Below the pieces are notes generated by a model. It searched no databases, had not been told where the DNA came from, and saw only the letters and a program-made list of their open reading frames with translations. Positions 17,072 to 25,535 of a stretch of 64,000 nt of DNA are shown here, in pieces (position 1 is the first letter of the stretch; every line of letters starts with the position of its first letter). Both the position numbers and the translations under genes were made by a program. Origin of the DNA: Haliscomenobacter hydrossis DSM 1100 (GTDB lineage Bacteria > Bacteroidota > Bacteroidia > Chitinophagales > Saprospiraceae); contig NC_015510.1 in the NCBI RefSeq assembly GCF_000212735.1, positions 5,023,001 through 5,087,000 on the forward strand. Reading direction: 5' to 3'.

Positions 17072-17884
17072 ATGAAAAACCTGATCGCCCTGTTTACCTT
17101 AATGGCTTTTTCGTTTACCCTACCCGCCCAACAAGTAGGCATCAATCTGCGGGTAGAGGCGGCAAAAAATTTCAAGCTGAATAAAAAAACGAAAATAGAG
17201 CTGGCTCAGCAGTTGCAACTCAATCCCGAAATCAAAAACATCAATAAGAAGTACAATCGAATTTTTGATGAATTTGAATTGTTTCCTTTTTTGAAAGACG
17301 ATGATGACGACGACGACGATGATGATGATGATAACGATGATGATAACTCAGCAAATGTTGACAATGGATTTAAGGACCTGAACGACGCGCCATATGCCAT
17401 CGACCTGGCCTGGAGATCTTCAACTTCGGTGGATTTTGATTACAAAATCCGGAAATGGTTGCGTTTTGGACAGTCTTATGCCTTGTTGTTGGATGCGGAA
17501 GATGTCCGGCATCTCGCCAGAACAGATTTGACCATTCAACCTAAAATGTCCAGTAAAAAATTGGATGTACAATTCCGCATTGCCCATCAGCTGGGGGCTT
17601 CACATGATGAAAGACGTTTGAAACTGGACTCCGATTTTAGTTCTAGAACAGCCTTGGAATGGGAGTTCAAAAAACGCCATGTGTGGTTCAATAGCTTTTC
17701 AGTCAATGGTGCTTTTGACGAAGGCACTTGGGAATGGGATCGTTTCCGGTACGATACGGGTTTGGAATACAAACTTTCCAAAACACATTCTTTTTCCTTT
17801 GGCTACCGTTTTCAGCAACGACTCAATCGCAAGAAAAACGCGGTTTCTCATGCGGTGAGTTTTGCCTATTCGTTTGATTTTTGA
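17072..17884 (+). CDS. Secreted DUF2490-like outer-membrane protein with 12-Asp tract
   Basis: The 270-residue protein has a signal peptide (MKNLIALFTLMAFSFTLPAQ), a lysine-rich segment, then 12 consecutive Asp (residues 76-87) followed by NDDDN. The rest consists of short amphipathic strands alternating with turns (WRSSTSVDFDYKIRKWLRFGQSYALL, RLAHQLG-like, FSFGYRFQQRL) and ends in aromatic residues (SFAYSFDF), as outer-membrane barrels do; this resembles DUF2490. The ATG at 17072 is chosen over 17033 because it starts the signal peptide directly. The acidic tract matches that of its neighbour upstream, which suggests joint function, perhaps calcium binding. Confidence 0.68.
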   Translation: MKNLIALFTLMAFSFTLPAQQVGINLRVEAAKNFKLNKKTKIELAQQLQLNPEIKNINKKYNRIFDEFELFPFLKDDDDDDDDDDDDNDDDNSANVDNGFKDLNDAPYAIDLAWRSSTSVDFDYKIRKWLRFGQSYALLLDAEDVRHLARTDLTIQPKMSSKKLDVQFRIAHQLGASHDERRLKLDSDFSSRTALEWEFKKRHVWFNSFSVNGAFDEGTWEWDRFRYDTGLEYKLSKTHSFSFGYRFQQRLNRKKNAVSHAVSFAYSFDF

Positions 17885-17895
17885 ACGGGGCAATA

Positions 17896-18735
17896 CTACG
17901 CCATCACCGCCAACATATCCAGTACCACTTCTCCCAATTTTCGCTCCCCTTGAATCTGAACATGTTCTAGCGCTTCCGCTTTAGAAATTCCTTTGGTAAA
18001 AATTCGCCAGGCCACGGCAGCCTCGATGTTCACGGAGCACACCACTGGCAATTGATGGGTTTTGTGCAACGTCCAGGCCGAGGCTTCACGTTGCAAAAAC
18101 CAATGCGCACCCCTTACGCCGCTGACCGAAAAAGCAATCACGGCACCCTCCTCCGCAGTTACAGCCCGATAATGATAAGGCAACGCGCGCATCGAGGTAT
18201 CCAGATGTGGATAATACAATTCATCAGCGTAGAGCACCTCTTCCTGCCCCAACGCCAGGCGGATTTGCTGCTGGTGGTGCCACTTTTCGGTGTACTCTCT
18301 GGCGATGTGAAACCAGTTCAAAGACTCTTGTTCTCCAGCCCAGGCCACCGAAAAAGTTGCGGGTGCAAAAGGATCCAAACTTGCCAAAAAAGCCTGATAT
18401 GGTGGCCCCGTGATGGCCAGCAATTCAATCAAGACCGCTGGACTAACCCGTTTGAAGGCCTGTACCCAGTCGGCGTTCAAGCGGTTCAAGTAGGCCACAA
18501 GGTCTGGGTAGGACTGGATGTTTTCGGCCTTTTCGCCAAAATACTGGTCTCTCAACATGGACAAAGCGCGGATGTTGCCGTCCAGCAGGTGTGCCGCAAT
18601 GTCTTTGATGGTCCAGTGAGGGACGATGGTGCGTTTTTCCCAATCTTCGATGCTGAGGGTACGCAAAAGGTCGATCAATAGCTGATCGACCTTGGGGAAA
18701 AGGGGGAGGGCAAAAATAGGCGAACTGCTTGGCAT
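17896..18735 (-). CDS. DinB/maleylpyruvate isomerase-like protein
   Basis: The 279-residue protein has the N-terminal four-helix bundle of the mycothiol-dependent maleylpyruvate isomerase/DinB superfamily. WTIKDIAAHLLDGN carries the first metal-binding His, and EYTEKWHHQQQIRLAL the later ones. The C-terminal part (about 185-279) fits the accompanying SCP2-like domain. Members bind a divalent metal and often transfer or isomerise thiol-linked substrates; Bacteroidota lack mycothiol, so the thiol cofactor, if any, would be another one. The gene is convergent with the poly-Asp protein gene, 11 bases away. Confidence 0.72.
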   Translation of the reverse strand: MPSSSPIFALPLFPKVDQLLIDLLRTLSIEDWEKRTIVPHWTIKDIAAHLLDGNIRALSMLRDQYFGEKAENIQSYPDLVAYLNRLNADWVQAFKRVSPAVLIELLAITGPPYQAFLASLDPFAPATFSVAWAGEQESLNWFHIAREYTEKWHHQQQIRLALGQEEVLYADELYYPHLDTSMRALPYHYRAVTAEEGAVIAFSVSGVRGAHWFLQREASAWTLHKTHQLPVVCSVNIEAAVAWRIFTKGISKAEALEHVQIQGERKLGEVVLDMLAVMA

Positions 18736-18823
18736 GGATGGAGGTTTTGAGCTCAGCGCTTGTTTAGATACAATACAAACAATTTACCTGAAAAATTCCC
18801 AAGCGCCCAATCCCAGAAGCATT

Positions 18824-20638
18824 TTATTTCTTCAATCGTTGCAAATTCTCTTGTGCTTCTTTATCCGATGGATCAAGATTCAAGACTTTTTCGTAATTTT
18901 CAATGGCGCGGGCTGTATCCTTCATTTTGAGGTAATAATCACCCCAGCGGGCATATACGATCGAAGACTTGGGGTGTTGCTCCTGAGCGATTTCGAGGAG
19001 GGTTTTTACTACTTCCAAATCGGCGTTTGGTTTGTTCAATGCTTCATATGCCGTGTAGGTAATCTGGTATTCATTGGATTTCACGGTTGCGAGTAGGGCT
19101 TTTGCCTCGGCATATTTTTTATCCCGAAACAACTCGAAAGGGGCGAATTCATCGTCTTTCATGCGAGGCATTGGGTTTTCCTGCCACTCTGTACGCAGTG
19201 AGGTTGTTTTTCCCTCCACATTTGTTTCAAATATCCCTTTCACGTTGTAATCCGTAAAAACGATGGTGTCTTTGGCGATCGGGAAGCAATAAATATCCTG
19301 GCCATTGTTGATGCGTTCGACCAAGTAATCTTTCTCCCGTCGGATGTACACTACCTCATCGAAACCTTTGCGGTACCTACCCTCGTATTTCGCCAAGTCG
19401 CTGTTTGTTAGGGAAATGTATTTTACTGTATCGGGAAGAAAATGGTGCCACTGGTACGTTTGAGCAATGGCGCGGCGGATTTCTTTGCCCAAACCATTGT
19501 AATCATCGCCTGAATTAAGCATGATCACTGCGCCGTAACCTTGGGTGAAATTGCCAATTACATAAGCCACAAATCCAGCATTGACACCTGTAAATTCAAA
19601 ATATTGGCCTTTTTCTCCCTGGTTGTTGGAAAGTTGTATCAAAAAAGGTCCTACCCCTATTTCTTCCTTGTAGCCGCCCTCAGAAACTTTGGCTTGGGCC
19701 GTCAACATCTCTTTTACCGAACTGGGTTTCAAAAAAGAACTTTTGCTCTGGTAGGCTTTTTGGATCTCTACGATAAACTTGGCTAAGTCTGTTGGCGTTG
19801 AATACAATCCCGCCGCCGCTTGCTGGGGATAGACGTAAGGCACCCCTTTGTACCAGGTTGCCAAAGAATACCCCCAGGAAGCCTGTTTTTGGAATTTGGT
19901 GGGCAGTGGCTGAGCAAAAGTAGAATGTAGCATGCCTAAAGGGGTGAAAATATTCCGCATGGTATACGCTTCAAAATTTTCGCCCGTTGCATCCATGATG
20001 GCCATTTGTGCAATCATACTTCCGCCTCCGGAGTATCGAAATTCTCGATTGGGTTCACTATTGACCACCACTCCGCGGCTTTCCGCAATGGGGTTTCCCT
20101 GCAAAATGTCTACAATAGTTGGCAATGGTTTTTTATCCCGGGTAAATCCAAAATAAGAATTCTGGGAGGTACCTGCCTTGTGACTCAACAGCATCCGCAA
20201 GCTAATAGGTGTTTTCTGGGTATACTCATTGGCTGGGATTTTCCAGGATTTGAGGTAATTGTTGATGGGGGCATCCAGCGAAAGTTTTTGATTTTCTACC
20301 AGTTTAAATGCCCCTGCGGCCATCACGAATTTGCTGATGGACCCCGCAGAAAACATCGTTTTGGTGCTCACTGGTTCCTTTTTGAGGGTATCAGCCCATC
20401 CGTAGCCCTTAGCCCACTCTACCTTAAAGTTGTTGATCACCGCGATACTTACCCCTTGAACTTGATAATATTTCATCCGATCGAGCAGGTTCCAGGCGGG
20501 GAAACCTTGCACTGGTACATAGGGAATTAAGCCATTTTCAACTTTGTCTATTCGCTCTTTCACTACTTCGGATTGCGCCAAGGTTTGCCCGCTTGCCCAT
20601 AGGCATGTTACAAAAGAAAAAAAGATGACTTTATACAT
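18824..20638 (-). CDS. Secreted class C beta-lactamase-like serine hydrolase with TPR C-terminus
   Basis: The 604-residue protein has a signal peptide (to LAQ, residue 22) and a serine hydrolase domain (about 45-390). Ser100 and Lys103 form the SxxK motif (SAGSISKFV), and Tyr202 (FRYSGGGSM) is the second catalytic motif. The C-terminal end carries TPR units (IVYARWGDYYLKMKDTARAIENYEKVLNLDP). This family includes DD-peptidases, esterases and beta-lactamases; it is not evidence of antibiotic resistance. A TPR tail is common on Bacteroidota members. The gene stands alone, with an exact TAnnTTTG box just upstream. Confidence 0.85.
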   Translation of the reverse strand: MYKVIFFSFVTCLWASGQTLAQSEVVKERIDKVENGLIPYVPVQGFPAWNLLDRMKYYQVQGVSIAVINNFKVEWAKGYGWADTLKKEPVSTKTMFSAGSISKFVMAAGAFKLVENQKLSLDAPINNYLKSWKIPANEYTQKTPISLRMLLSHKAGTSQNSYFGFTRDKKPLPTIVDILQGNPIAESRGVVVNSEPNREFRYSGGGSMIAQMAIMDATGENFEAYTMRNIFTPLGMLHSTFAQPLPTKFQKQASWGYSLATWYKGVPYVYPQQAAAGLYSTPTDLAKFIVEIQKAYQSKSSFLKPSSVKEMLTAQAKVSEGGYKEEIGVGPFLIQLSNNQGEKGQYFEFTGVNAGFVAYVIGNFTQGYGAVIMLNSGDDYNGLGKEIRRAIAQTYQWHHFLPDTVKYISLTNSDLAKYEGRYRKGFDEVVYIRREKDYLVERINNGQDIYCFPIAKDTIVFTDYNVKGIFETNVEGKTTSLRTEWQENPMPRMKDDEFAPFELFRDKKYAEAKALLATVKSNEYQITYTAYEALNKPNADLEVVKTLLEIAQEQHPKSSIVYARWGDYYLKMKDTARAIENYEKVLNLDPSDKEAQENLQRLKK

Positions 20639-20655
20639 GTTGATGCGTTTTAGGG

Positions 20656-20663
20656 CAAATGTA
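20656..20663 (-). promoter_or_regulatory. Bacteroidota -7 promoter box
   Basis: On the minus strand this reads TACATTTG, an exact TAnnTTTG match, 17 bases before the ATG of the serine hydrolase gene. No clear -33 element is visible, and the leader would be short. Confidence 0.4.
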
Positions 20664-20706
20664 GGGGACTAAAATCCTGTCGTCGCCCCGTATCATGATT
20701 TGGAAC

Positions 20707-21927
20707 CTATGGCTTGGCTAATTTTTCCACGAACTCTTTTGGTGAAATACCGGTATTGTTTTTAAAAACCCGATTGAACGTGGTTTTGGAGTTAAATCCA
20801 CAAGTATATGCAATGCCGAGTAGGGTTTGTTTTTGATGCATGCCCTCCTTAATCATTTCTATTACCGCTTCTACTCGGTAGTGGTTGATGAAGTCGTTGA
20901 AATTCATGCCAAAACAATGGGTTACCACTCGGGAAACGGTGGTTGGATTGGTCTCCAATCGAGTGGCAATGTCGGCCAGCGTAAGTCCCGGGTTTTGGTG
21001 TATTTTTTCAATTTGGATTAAATTCAGAATCGAAGCCTTCAATTGATCCCAAATGAGGCTGTTTTTTTCATCATTTTCAGTTTCCATGGATTCTATAGGC
21101 GAAACGCTGATATCTCGTTGTCGTGTATTTTCGGCATCAGATCCCAATAGATAAACCGCAGAAGGGTATAAAAGTGAAAATTTAAAGGATAATACCGACT
21201 TTATCGTGTTGACATACCCCGTGAAGCCAATATAGTAAAACAGCAAGGAGAACAGAAAGTAATACCACCATTTCTGAGTGAAACTCCCCCAGTTGGGGTA
21301 TAAAAATAGAAATATACCCCGCAAAACCTGCATAAAAATGAAAGCCAATAAGTATTTCTTTATCCAATCAAACTGCACTGAATGGGCAAAACTCAAGACC
21401 TTAAAGATGATTTTTTTGTAAGCATAGTAGTACCTGATGCTAAATACCGCGTAGATCACCATCGAAAGCCAACCGAGTTGCTGGTACCAAACGTCCAAAT
21501 CCTTATCTCTGCCATTGGCATAAAAATAATATTCGTGCAGGATTAGCTTATCTATGGTCCAGATGACTAGACTGTACAAGGCGTATAGCAACGCAGGTAC
21601 CAGGTGAAAAAAAGCCCTTCGAGTAAATCGAAATGAAGGATTGAGTAAACTTTGGGTGTAAAAAAAAAAAATTGGCCCAATCAAAAACAATTGTTGGAAG
21701 GGCACATAAAACATGATGTCTTGATAGGGCTGCAAGCTATACCAACCCGCATGGCCCAACATCCAAGGAGCAATGTATAAGCAACACAAAAAGACAAACA
21801 AGCTCAGCCATTGGCTGGCATTGCTGTCTTCATCGATGCCTTTCTTGAGCAAGAGGAAAGAAAAGACTAGCCCTTGGGTGAAAAAAATAAGCAAAATCGA
21901 ACTATAAAAACTAAAATGAAAGTGCAT
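20707..21927 (-). CDS. Membrane-bound AraC-family transcriptional regulator
   Basis: The 406-residue protein has about seven membrane helices in its N-terminal 250 residues and an AraC-type pair of helix-turn-helix motifs at about 300-400 (LTLADIATRLETNPTTVSRVV and LLGIAYTCGFNSKTTFNRVFK, followed by TGISPKEF). The architecture matches Bacteroidota regulators that sense a signal at the membrane and bind DNA from there. Helix-turn-helix residues look intact. The gene is divergent from the acyl-CoA dehydrogenase gene, and a pair of palindromes lies in the space between. Confidence 0.86.
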   Translation of the reverse strand: MHFHFSFYSSILLIFFTQGLVFSFLLLKKGIDEDSNASQWLSLFVFLCCLYIAPWMLGHAGWYSLQPYQDIMFYVPFQQLFLIGPIFFFYTQSLLNPSFRFTRRAFFHLVPALLYALYSLVIWTIDKLILHEYYFYANGRDKDLDVWYQQLGWLSMVIYAVFSIRYYYAYKKIIFKVLSFAHSVQFDWIKKYLLAFIFMQVLRGIFLFLYPNWGSFTQKWWYYFLFSLLFYYIGFTGYVNTIKSVLSFKFSLLYPSAVYLLGSDAENTRQRDISVSPIESMETENDEKNSLIWDQLKASILNLIQIEKIHQNPGLTLADIATRLETNPTTVSRVVTHCFGMNFNDFINHYRVEAVIEMIKEGMHQKQTLLGIAYTCGFNSKTTFNRVFKNNTGISPKEFVEKLAKP

Positions 21928-22091
21928 GCAGCAAATTTTGGGTCAAAAAGAGCGTCGTAGTTGTATCGCTACACAATGAAATCAAAAATGTAAGTAAGGG
22001 TTCAAAATACCAAGCGCCATTTTTAGTTCAAAAGTGAATCTTCAGGGTAAACTCTTCCAGTTTCCTAAAGCGTCAGGGAACAAATTCTTCA

Positions 22092-22141
22092 AATTTAGCG
22101 TAAATTCGCTATTCGTTTTTCAGAATTTAGCGTAAATTCGC
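22092..22141. promoter_or_regulatory. Twin palindromic operator-like sites
   Basis: Two copies of AATTTAGCGTAAATTCGC (22092-22109 and 22124-22141) lie 32 bases apart, about three helical turns. Each contains the perfect inverted repeat AATTTA-GCG-TAAATT. They lie in the 307-base space between the AraC-type regulator and the acyl-CoA dehydrogenase gene. The rest of that space shows no gene. Confidence 0.65.
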
Positions 22142-22176
22142 CAATTATTTAGCCTCAACCTTAACCAGACCAAACA

Positions 22177-22203
22177 GAGGGTGTGCAGGTTGTGCATACC
22201 CTC
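22177..22203. promoter_or_regulatory. Leader hairpin before acyl-CoA dehydrogenase gene
   Basis: GAGGGTGTGCA (22177-22187) pairs with TGCATACCCTC (22193-22203) with one mismatch or bulge around a 5-base loop. It ends 31 bases before the ATG and is not followed by a T-run, so it is more likely a leader structure or protein site than a terminator. Confidence 0.5.
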
Positions 22204-22234
22204 TTGGTAAGTTGTACTCTCAAACCAGATTGCG

Positions 22235-23392
22235 ATGAATTTTCAGTTGTCGGAAGAACACTTGGCCGTGCAAGCCGCTGCACGTGAATTTGCCCAAAAA
22301 GAACTCAAGCCGGGCGTCATCGAACGCGATTCCAAAATGGAATACCCCTACGAGCAAATCAAACGTATGGGGGAACTAGGCTTTTTGGGCATGATGGTCT
22401 CCCCGGAATACGGTGGCGGGGGAATGGACTCCCTGTCCTACGTATTGGCCATGGAAGAGATTTCCAAAGTAGACAACTCCTGCTCGGTCATCATGTCGGT
22501 CAACAATTCCCTGATCTGCTGGGGCCTTGAGACCTTTGGCAGCGACGCACAAAAAGCCAAATACCTGCCCAAACTCGCTTCCGGCGAATGGATCGGCTCC
22601 TTCTGCCTGTCCGAACCAGAAGCCGGCAGCGATGCCACCAGCCAGCGCACCACTGCTGTCGACATGGGCGACTACTACCTGCTCAACGGCACCAAAAACT
22701 GGATCACCAACGGTGGCACTTCCAAACTTCACCTGGTCATGGCGCAAACTAACCCCGAACTCGGCTCACGCGGCATCAACTGCCTGATCGTGGAAACCAG
22801 TTCGGAAGGGGTAGCCATCGGTGCCAAAGAAGACAAACTGGGCATCCGTTCTTCCGATACCCATACCATTATGTATACGGATGTAAAAGTGCCGAAAGAA
22901 AACCGCATCGGCGAGGACGGTTTCGGCTTCAAGTTTGCCATGAAAACCCTTTCAGGGGGGCGTATCGGCATTGCCGCGCAAGCCCTGGGCATTGCGGGTG
23001 GATCTTATGAGCTTGCTCTCGCTTATTCCAAAGAGCGCACTACCTTTGGCAAACCCATCCACCAACACCAGGCCATCGCCTTCAAACTGGCCGACATGGC
23101 CATGGAAATTGAAGCGGCCAAACTGATGGTGTACCGCGCCGCCTGGCTTAAGGATCAACATATGGACTACGTTGCCGCCAGCGCCATGGCCAAGTTGTAC
23201 GCTTCGGAAGTGGCCATGCGCCACAGCGTAGAGGCCGTACAAATCCACGGCGGCTATGGTTTTGTAAAAGAATACCACGTAGAGCGCCTCATGCGCGATG
23301 CCAAAATCACCCAGATTTACGAGGGTACTTCGGAGGTGCAGCGGATCGTGATATCCAGGGAGGTGACGACGGGAAAACCGTATCTGCCGTAG
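22235..23392 (+). CDS. Short-chain acyl-CoA dehydrogenase
   Basis: The 385-residue protein is a full-length flavin-dependent acyl-CoA dehydrogenase. It has the N-terminal helical domain, the central beta domain (CLSEPEAGSDATSQRTTA, NGTKNWITNGG) and the C-terminal helices with ERTTFGKPIHQHQAIAFKLADM and IHGGYGF. The catalytic base is the Glu in QIYEGTSEVQR near residue 370. It oxidises acyl-CoA to the 2-enoyl-CoA in fatty-acid or branched-chain degradation, handing electrons to ETF. Position of the Glu fits the short-chain/butyryl type. A word-repeat locus begins immediately after its stop codon. Confidence 0.93.
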   Translation: MNFQLSEEHLAVQAAAREFAQKELKPGVIERDSKMEYPYEQIKRMGELGFLGMMVSPEYGGGGMDSLSYVLAMEEISKVDNSCSVIMSVNNSLICWGLETFGSDAQKAKYLPKLASGEWIGSFCLSEPEAGSDATSQRTTAVDMGDYYLLNGTKNWITNGGTSKLHLVMAQTNPELGSRGINCLIVETSSEGVAIGAKEDKLGIRSSDTHTIMYTDVKVPKENRIGEDGFGFKFAMKTLSGGRIGIAAQALGIAGGSYELALAYSKERTTFGKPIHQHQAIAFKLADMAMEIEAAKLMVYRAAWLKDQHMDYVAASAMAKLYASEVAMRHSVEAVQIHGGYGFVKEYHVERLMRDAKITQIYEGTSEVQRIVISREVTTGKPYLP

Positions 23393-23581
23393 AGGGTTCG
23401 GGGGGTCATAGTTCGGGGGTTCGGGGGTTCGAGGGTTGCACACAACTCCCGAACCCCCAAACCCTCGAACTACGAACCCCCGAACTACGAACCCTCGAAC
23501 TACGAACCCCCGAACTACGAACCCCCGAACTACGAACCCTCGAACCCCCGAACTACGAACCCCCGAACCCCCGAACCCGTT
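23393..23581. repeat. CGAACCC-word inverted repeat, locus 2
   Basis: This starts at the base after the TAG of the acyl-CoA dehydrogenase. G-rich words (GGTTCGGGGG, GGTTCGAGGG) run to about 23438, followed by GCACACAA and then a long C-rich series of CCCGAACCCC, CGAACTACGAACCCC and CCCTCGAACTACGAA words to 23581. About six variants of the 16-base unit CGAACTACGAACCCCC are in tandem. The left and right sides are complementary. Its right end lies inside the 3' end of the EamA gene. Confidence 0.9.
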
Positions 23582-24449
23582 TCAACACCGGATACGAAAA
23601 CACCACCGCCATAATCACCGCCGCGCCCCAATAAAAATTAGCACTGAGTTCTTTGTCTTCATTCAACAACAACCACGCCAGGACGATGGCATATACCGGC
23701 TCCAGGTTCATACTGAGGTTGGAGACAAAAGCAGAAAGGTGTTTGAGCGCATTCAGCGCCAGGGCATAGCCAAAAGTGGTACACAACAATGCCAGCAGGA
23801 GCAAATAGCCCCAATCACTCCAATGAGGCGGCAACATCACCGGGAAATTCCCATTGTACCAGCTTGAACCCAAAATGACCAGGCCTAAAAATATACAAGC
23901 GCTACTCAACTCGATGAACGTCATGCTCAGGGAATCGAGCTGTGCCACCTGCGCTTTGTTCAGAATGGAAAAAGTGGCGGCTAAAATGGCCGACACCACA
24001 CCCACCAACAAACCGTCCATCATCGAAAAATCAATGCCGTTGACCACCAGAGCCATCCCAGGGATGATCAGCAGGCCCAGGCCAATTTCGAGGAGATTGA
24101 ATTTTCTTTTCAGGATCAGTGGCTCCAGAATGGCCGAAAAAAGGGAGGTTGAACCCATTGCCAATACCCCAATGGAAGAATTGGAGAGTTTGATGGCGCC
24201 ATAAAAGGTCAGCCAATGCAAGCCAACAATGATGCCGATGCCAATCAAGCTCCACAATTGGCGGCGGGGTAAGGTGCGAACCAACTTAAAGGTGTTGATC
24301 AACAACATCAAGCTCAATGCGGTGATCAATACCCGCCACCATACCAATACCAGTGCACTCAGTTGAATCAATTTTCCCAAAATGGCGGTGAAACCAAAGA
24401 GCAGAACCGCAAAATGGAGTTGGAGGTAGGCTTTTTGTGCAGCTGTCAT
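23553..24449 (-). CDS. EamA-family (DMT) transporter
   Basis: The 298-residue protein has ten hydrophobic helices in two EamA repeats (about 10-140 and 150-290), with characteristic segments HFAVLLFGFTAILGKLI, STSLFSAILEPLILKRKF and LEPVYAIVLAWLLLNE. Family members export amino acids, nucleotides or other metabolites; the substrate is unknown. The last residues (RVRGFGGS) and the TAG stop are encoded by the CGAACCC-word repeat, so the original C-terminus has probably been replaced or extended by repeat sequence. Confidence 0.85.
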   Translation of the reverse strand: MTAAQKAYLQLHFAVLLFGFTAILGKLIQLSALVLVWWRVLITALSLMLLINTFKLVRTLPRRQLWSLIGIGIIVGLHWLTFYGAIKLSNSSIGVLAMGSTSLFSAILEPLILKRKFNLLEIGLGLLIIPGMALVVNGIDFSMMDGLLVGVVSAILAATFSILNKAQVAQLDSLSMTFIELSSACIFLGLVILGSSWYNGNFPVMLPPHWSDWGYLLLLALLCTTFGYALALNALKHLSAFVSNLSMNLEPVYAIVLAWLLLNEDKELSANFYWGAAVIMAVVFSYPVLKRVRGFGGS

Positions 24450-24525
24450 TGAACTATTCCTTGTGTTTAGACATTAAGTTGGCAAGATAAAATCTTTTTA
24501 ACCATTACCATTAATTCAGAAAATC

Positions 24526-24993
24526 ATGCTACAAGTTGGAGATAAGGCTCCGGCCTTTACCTTGTTTTCCAGTGACAAAAAAGAAGTAAAGTTGGAAGAC
24601 TTTCAGGGACAAAATGTCGTTTTGTTGTTTTTTCCGCTGGCGTTTACCAGCGTTTGTACGGCCGAATTGTGTGCCATGCGCGACGACATTGCTTATTATC
24701 AGGGCCTGAATGCACAAATCCTGGGTATTTCAGTAGATTCGGTATACACCTTAGCCAAATTCAAAGACGAGCAACACTTAAATTTCCCTTTATTGTCTGA
24801 TTTTAATAAAGCGGTATCCACTGCCTACGAAGCCCTCTACCCGGTTTTTGGTTTTGGAATGCAAGGAGTTTCCAAACGCGCCGCTTTTGTAATTGATGGA
24901 GAAGGTGTAATCCGTTATGCCGAAGTGTTGGAAAATGCCGGAGAATTGCCGAATTTTGCCAATGTAAAAGCCGCGATAGCCGCTCCTAATTAA
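24526..24993 (+). CDS. Peroxiredoxin (AhpC/TSA family)
   Basis: The 155-residue protein has the thioredoxin-like peroxiredoxin fold. FFPLAFTSVCTAELCAMRD carries the peroxidatic Cys44, with a second cysteine at 49. The length and the PLAFTSVCT motif suit the AhpE/BCP-like thiol peroxidases, which reduce hydrogen peroxide or organic hydroperoxides using thioredoxin or a similar donor. There is no signal peptide, so it is cytoplasmic. It is divergent from the EamA gene. A hairpin follows the stop. Confidence 0.9.
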   Translation: MLQVGDKAPAFTLFSSDKKEVKLEDFQGQNVVLLFFPLAFTSVCTAELCAMRDDIAYYQGLNAQILGISVDSVYTLAKFKDEQHLNFPLLSDFNKAVSTAYEALYPVFGFGMQGVSKRAAFVIDGEGVIRYAEVLENAGELPNFANVKAAIAAPN

Positions 24994-25009
24994 TTGCTAG
25001 TCGCAATTG

Positions 25010-25046
25010 AACAGTTTTGACCAGCATAATGCTGGCCAAAACTGTT
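25010..25046. terminator. Hairpin between peroxiredoxin and clpS
   Basis: AACAGTTTTGACCAGCAT and its near-complement ATGCTGGCCAAAACTGTT are separated by only one base. No T-run follows, so termination is uncertain, but the stem is long and lies right after the peroxiredoxin stop. Confidence 0.55.
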
Positions 25047-25079
25047 GTTAAAGCTAAACTAGTTACATCCACATAAACA

Positions 25080-25382
25080 ATGATTACTGCTTACAATCCT
25101 GAGGTAGAAGAACTTGAAGAAGTATTGGTGGAGGATGATATTGATGAGCTTCTTGGCCACCATTCTCGTTTAATCGTGTACAACGACGATCACAATACCT
25201 TTGATTGGGTCATTCAATGTTTCATTGAAGTGTTGGAATACCCTCATGATCAGTCCGAACAACTGGCCTTGATTATCCACTTCAAAGGAAAAGCCACGGT
25301 AAAAACCGCACCCAAGAAAGAGCTCAAACCCAAAAAAGATGCGCTTGTCGACAGAGGCTTATCGGCAGTGATCGAGGACTAA
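25080..25382 (+). CDS. clpS: ClpS, adaptor of the Clp protease
   Basis: The 100-residue protein contains the ClpS core: VYNDDHNTFDWVIQCFIEVL, then HFKGKATVKTA. The NDD(H)NTF segment binds N-degron substrates, and the adaptor delivers them to ClpA or ClpC for degradation by ClpP. The acidic N-terminal extension of about 30 residues and the lysine-rich tail are usual for this phylum. No other clp gene is visible in the window. Confidence 0.92.
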   Translation: MITAYNPEVEELEEVLVEDDIDELLGHHSRLIVYNDDHNTFDWVIQCFIEVLEYPHDQSEQLALIIHFKGKATVKTAPKKELKPKKDALVDRGLSAVIED

Positions 25383-25535
25383 TTTATTTCTTTTCCGTCC
25401 CTTAGCACCCGCCTTCGTTTTGTCAAACAAATTTAAAAGCCTATTTTTGCGTTTAAGCGAAAAAAAGCTTGCCCTAAATCCCTCAAATTAATGGTTTGCA
25501 GAAATATTATTTTGTCACCTAGCGCAAAAGTGTAA

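Noticed and set aside
18824-20638. Antibiotic-resistance beta-lactamase
   Set aside because: The SxxK/YxG motifs define only the wider serine hydrolase family; the long TPR tail and the context do not support a resistance role.
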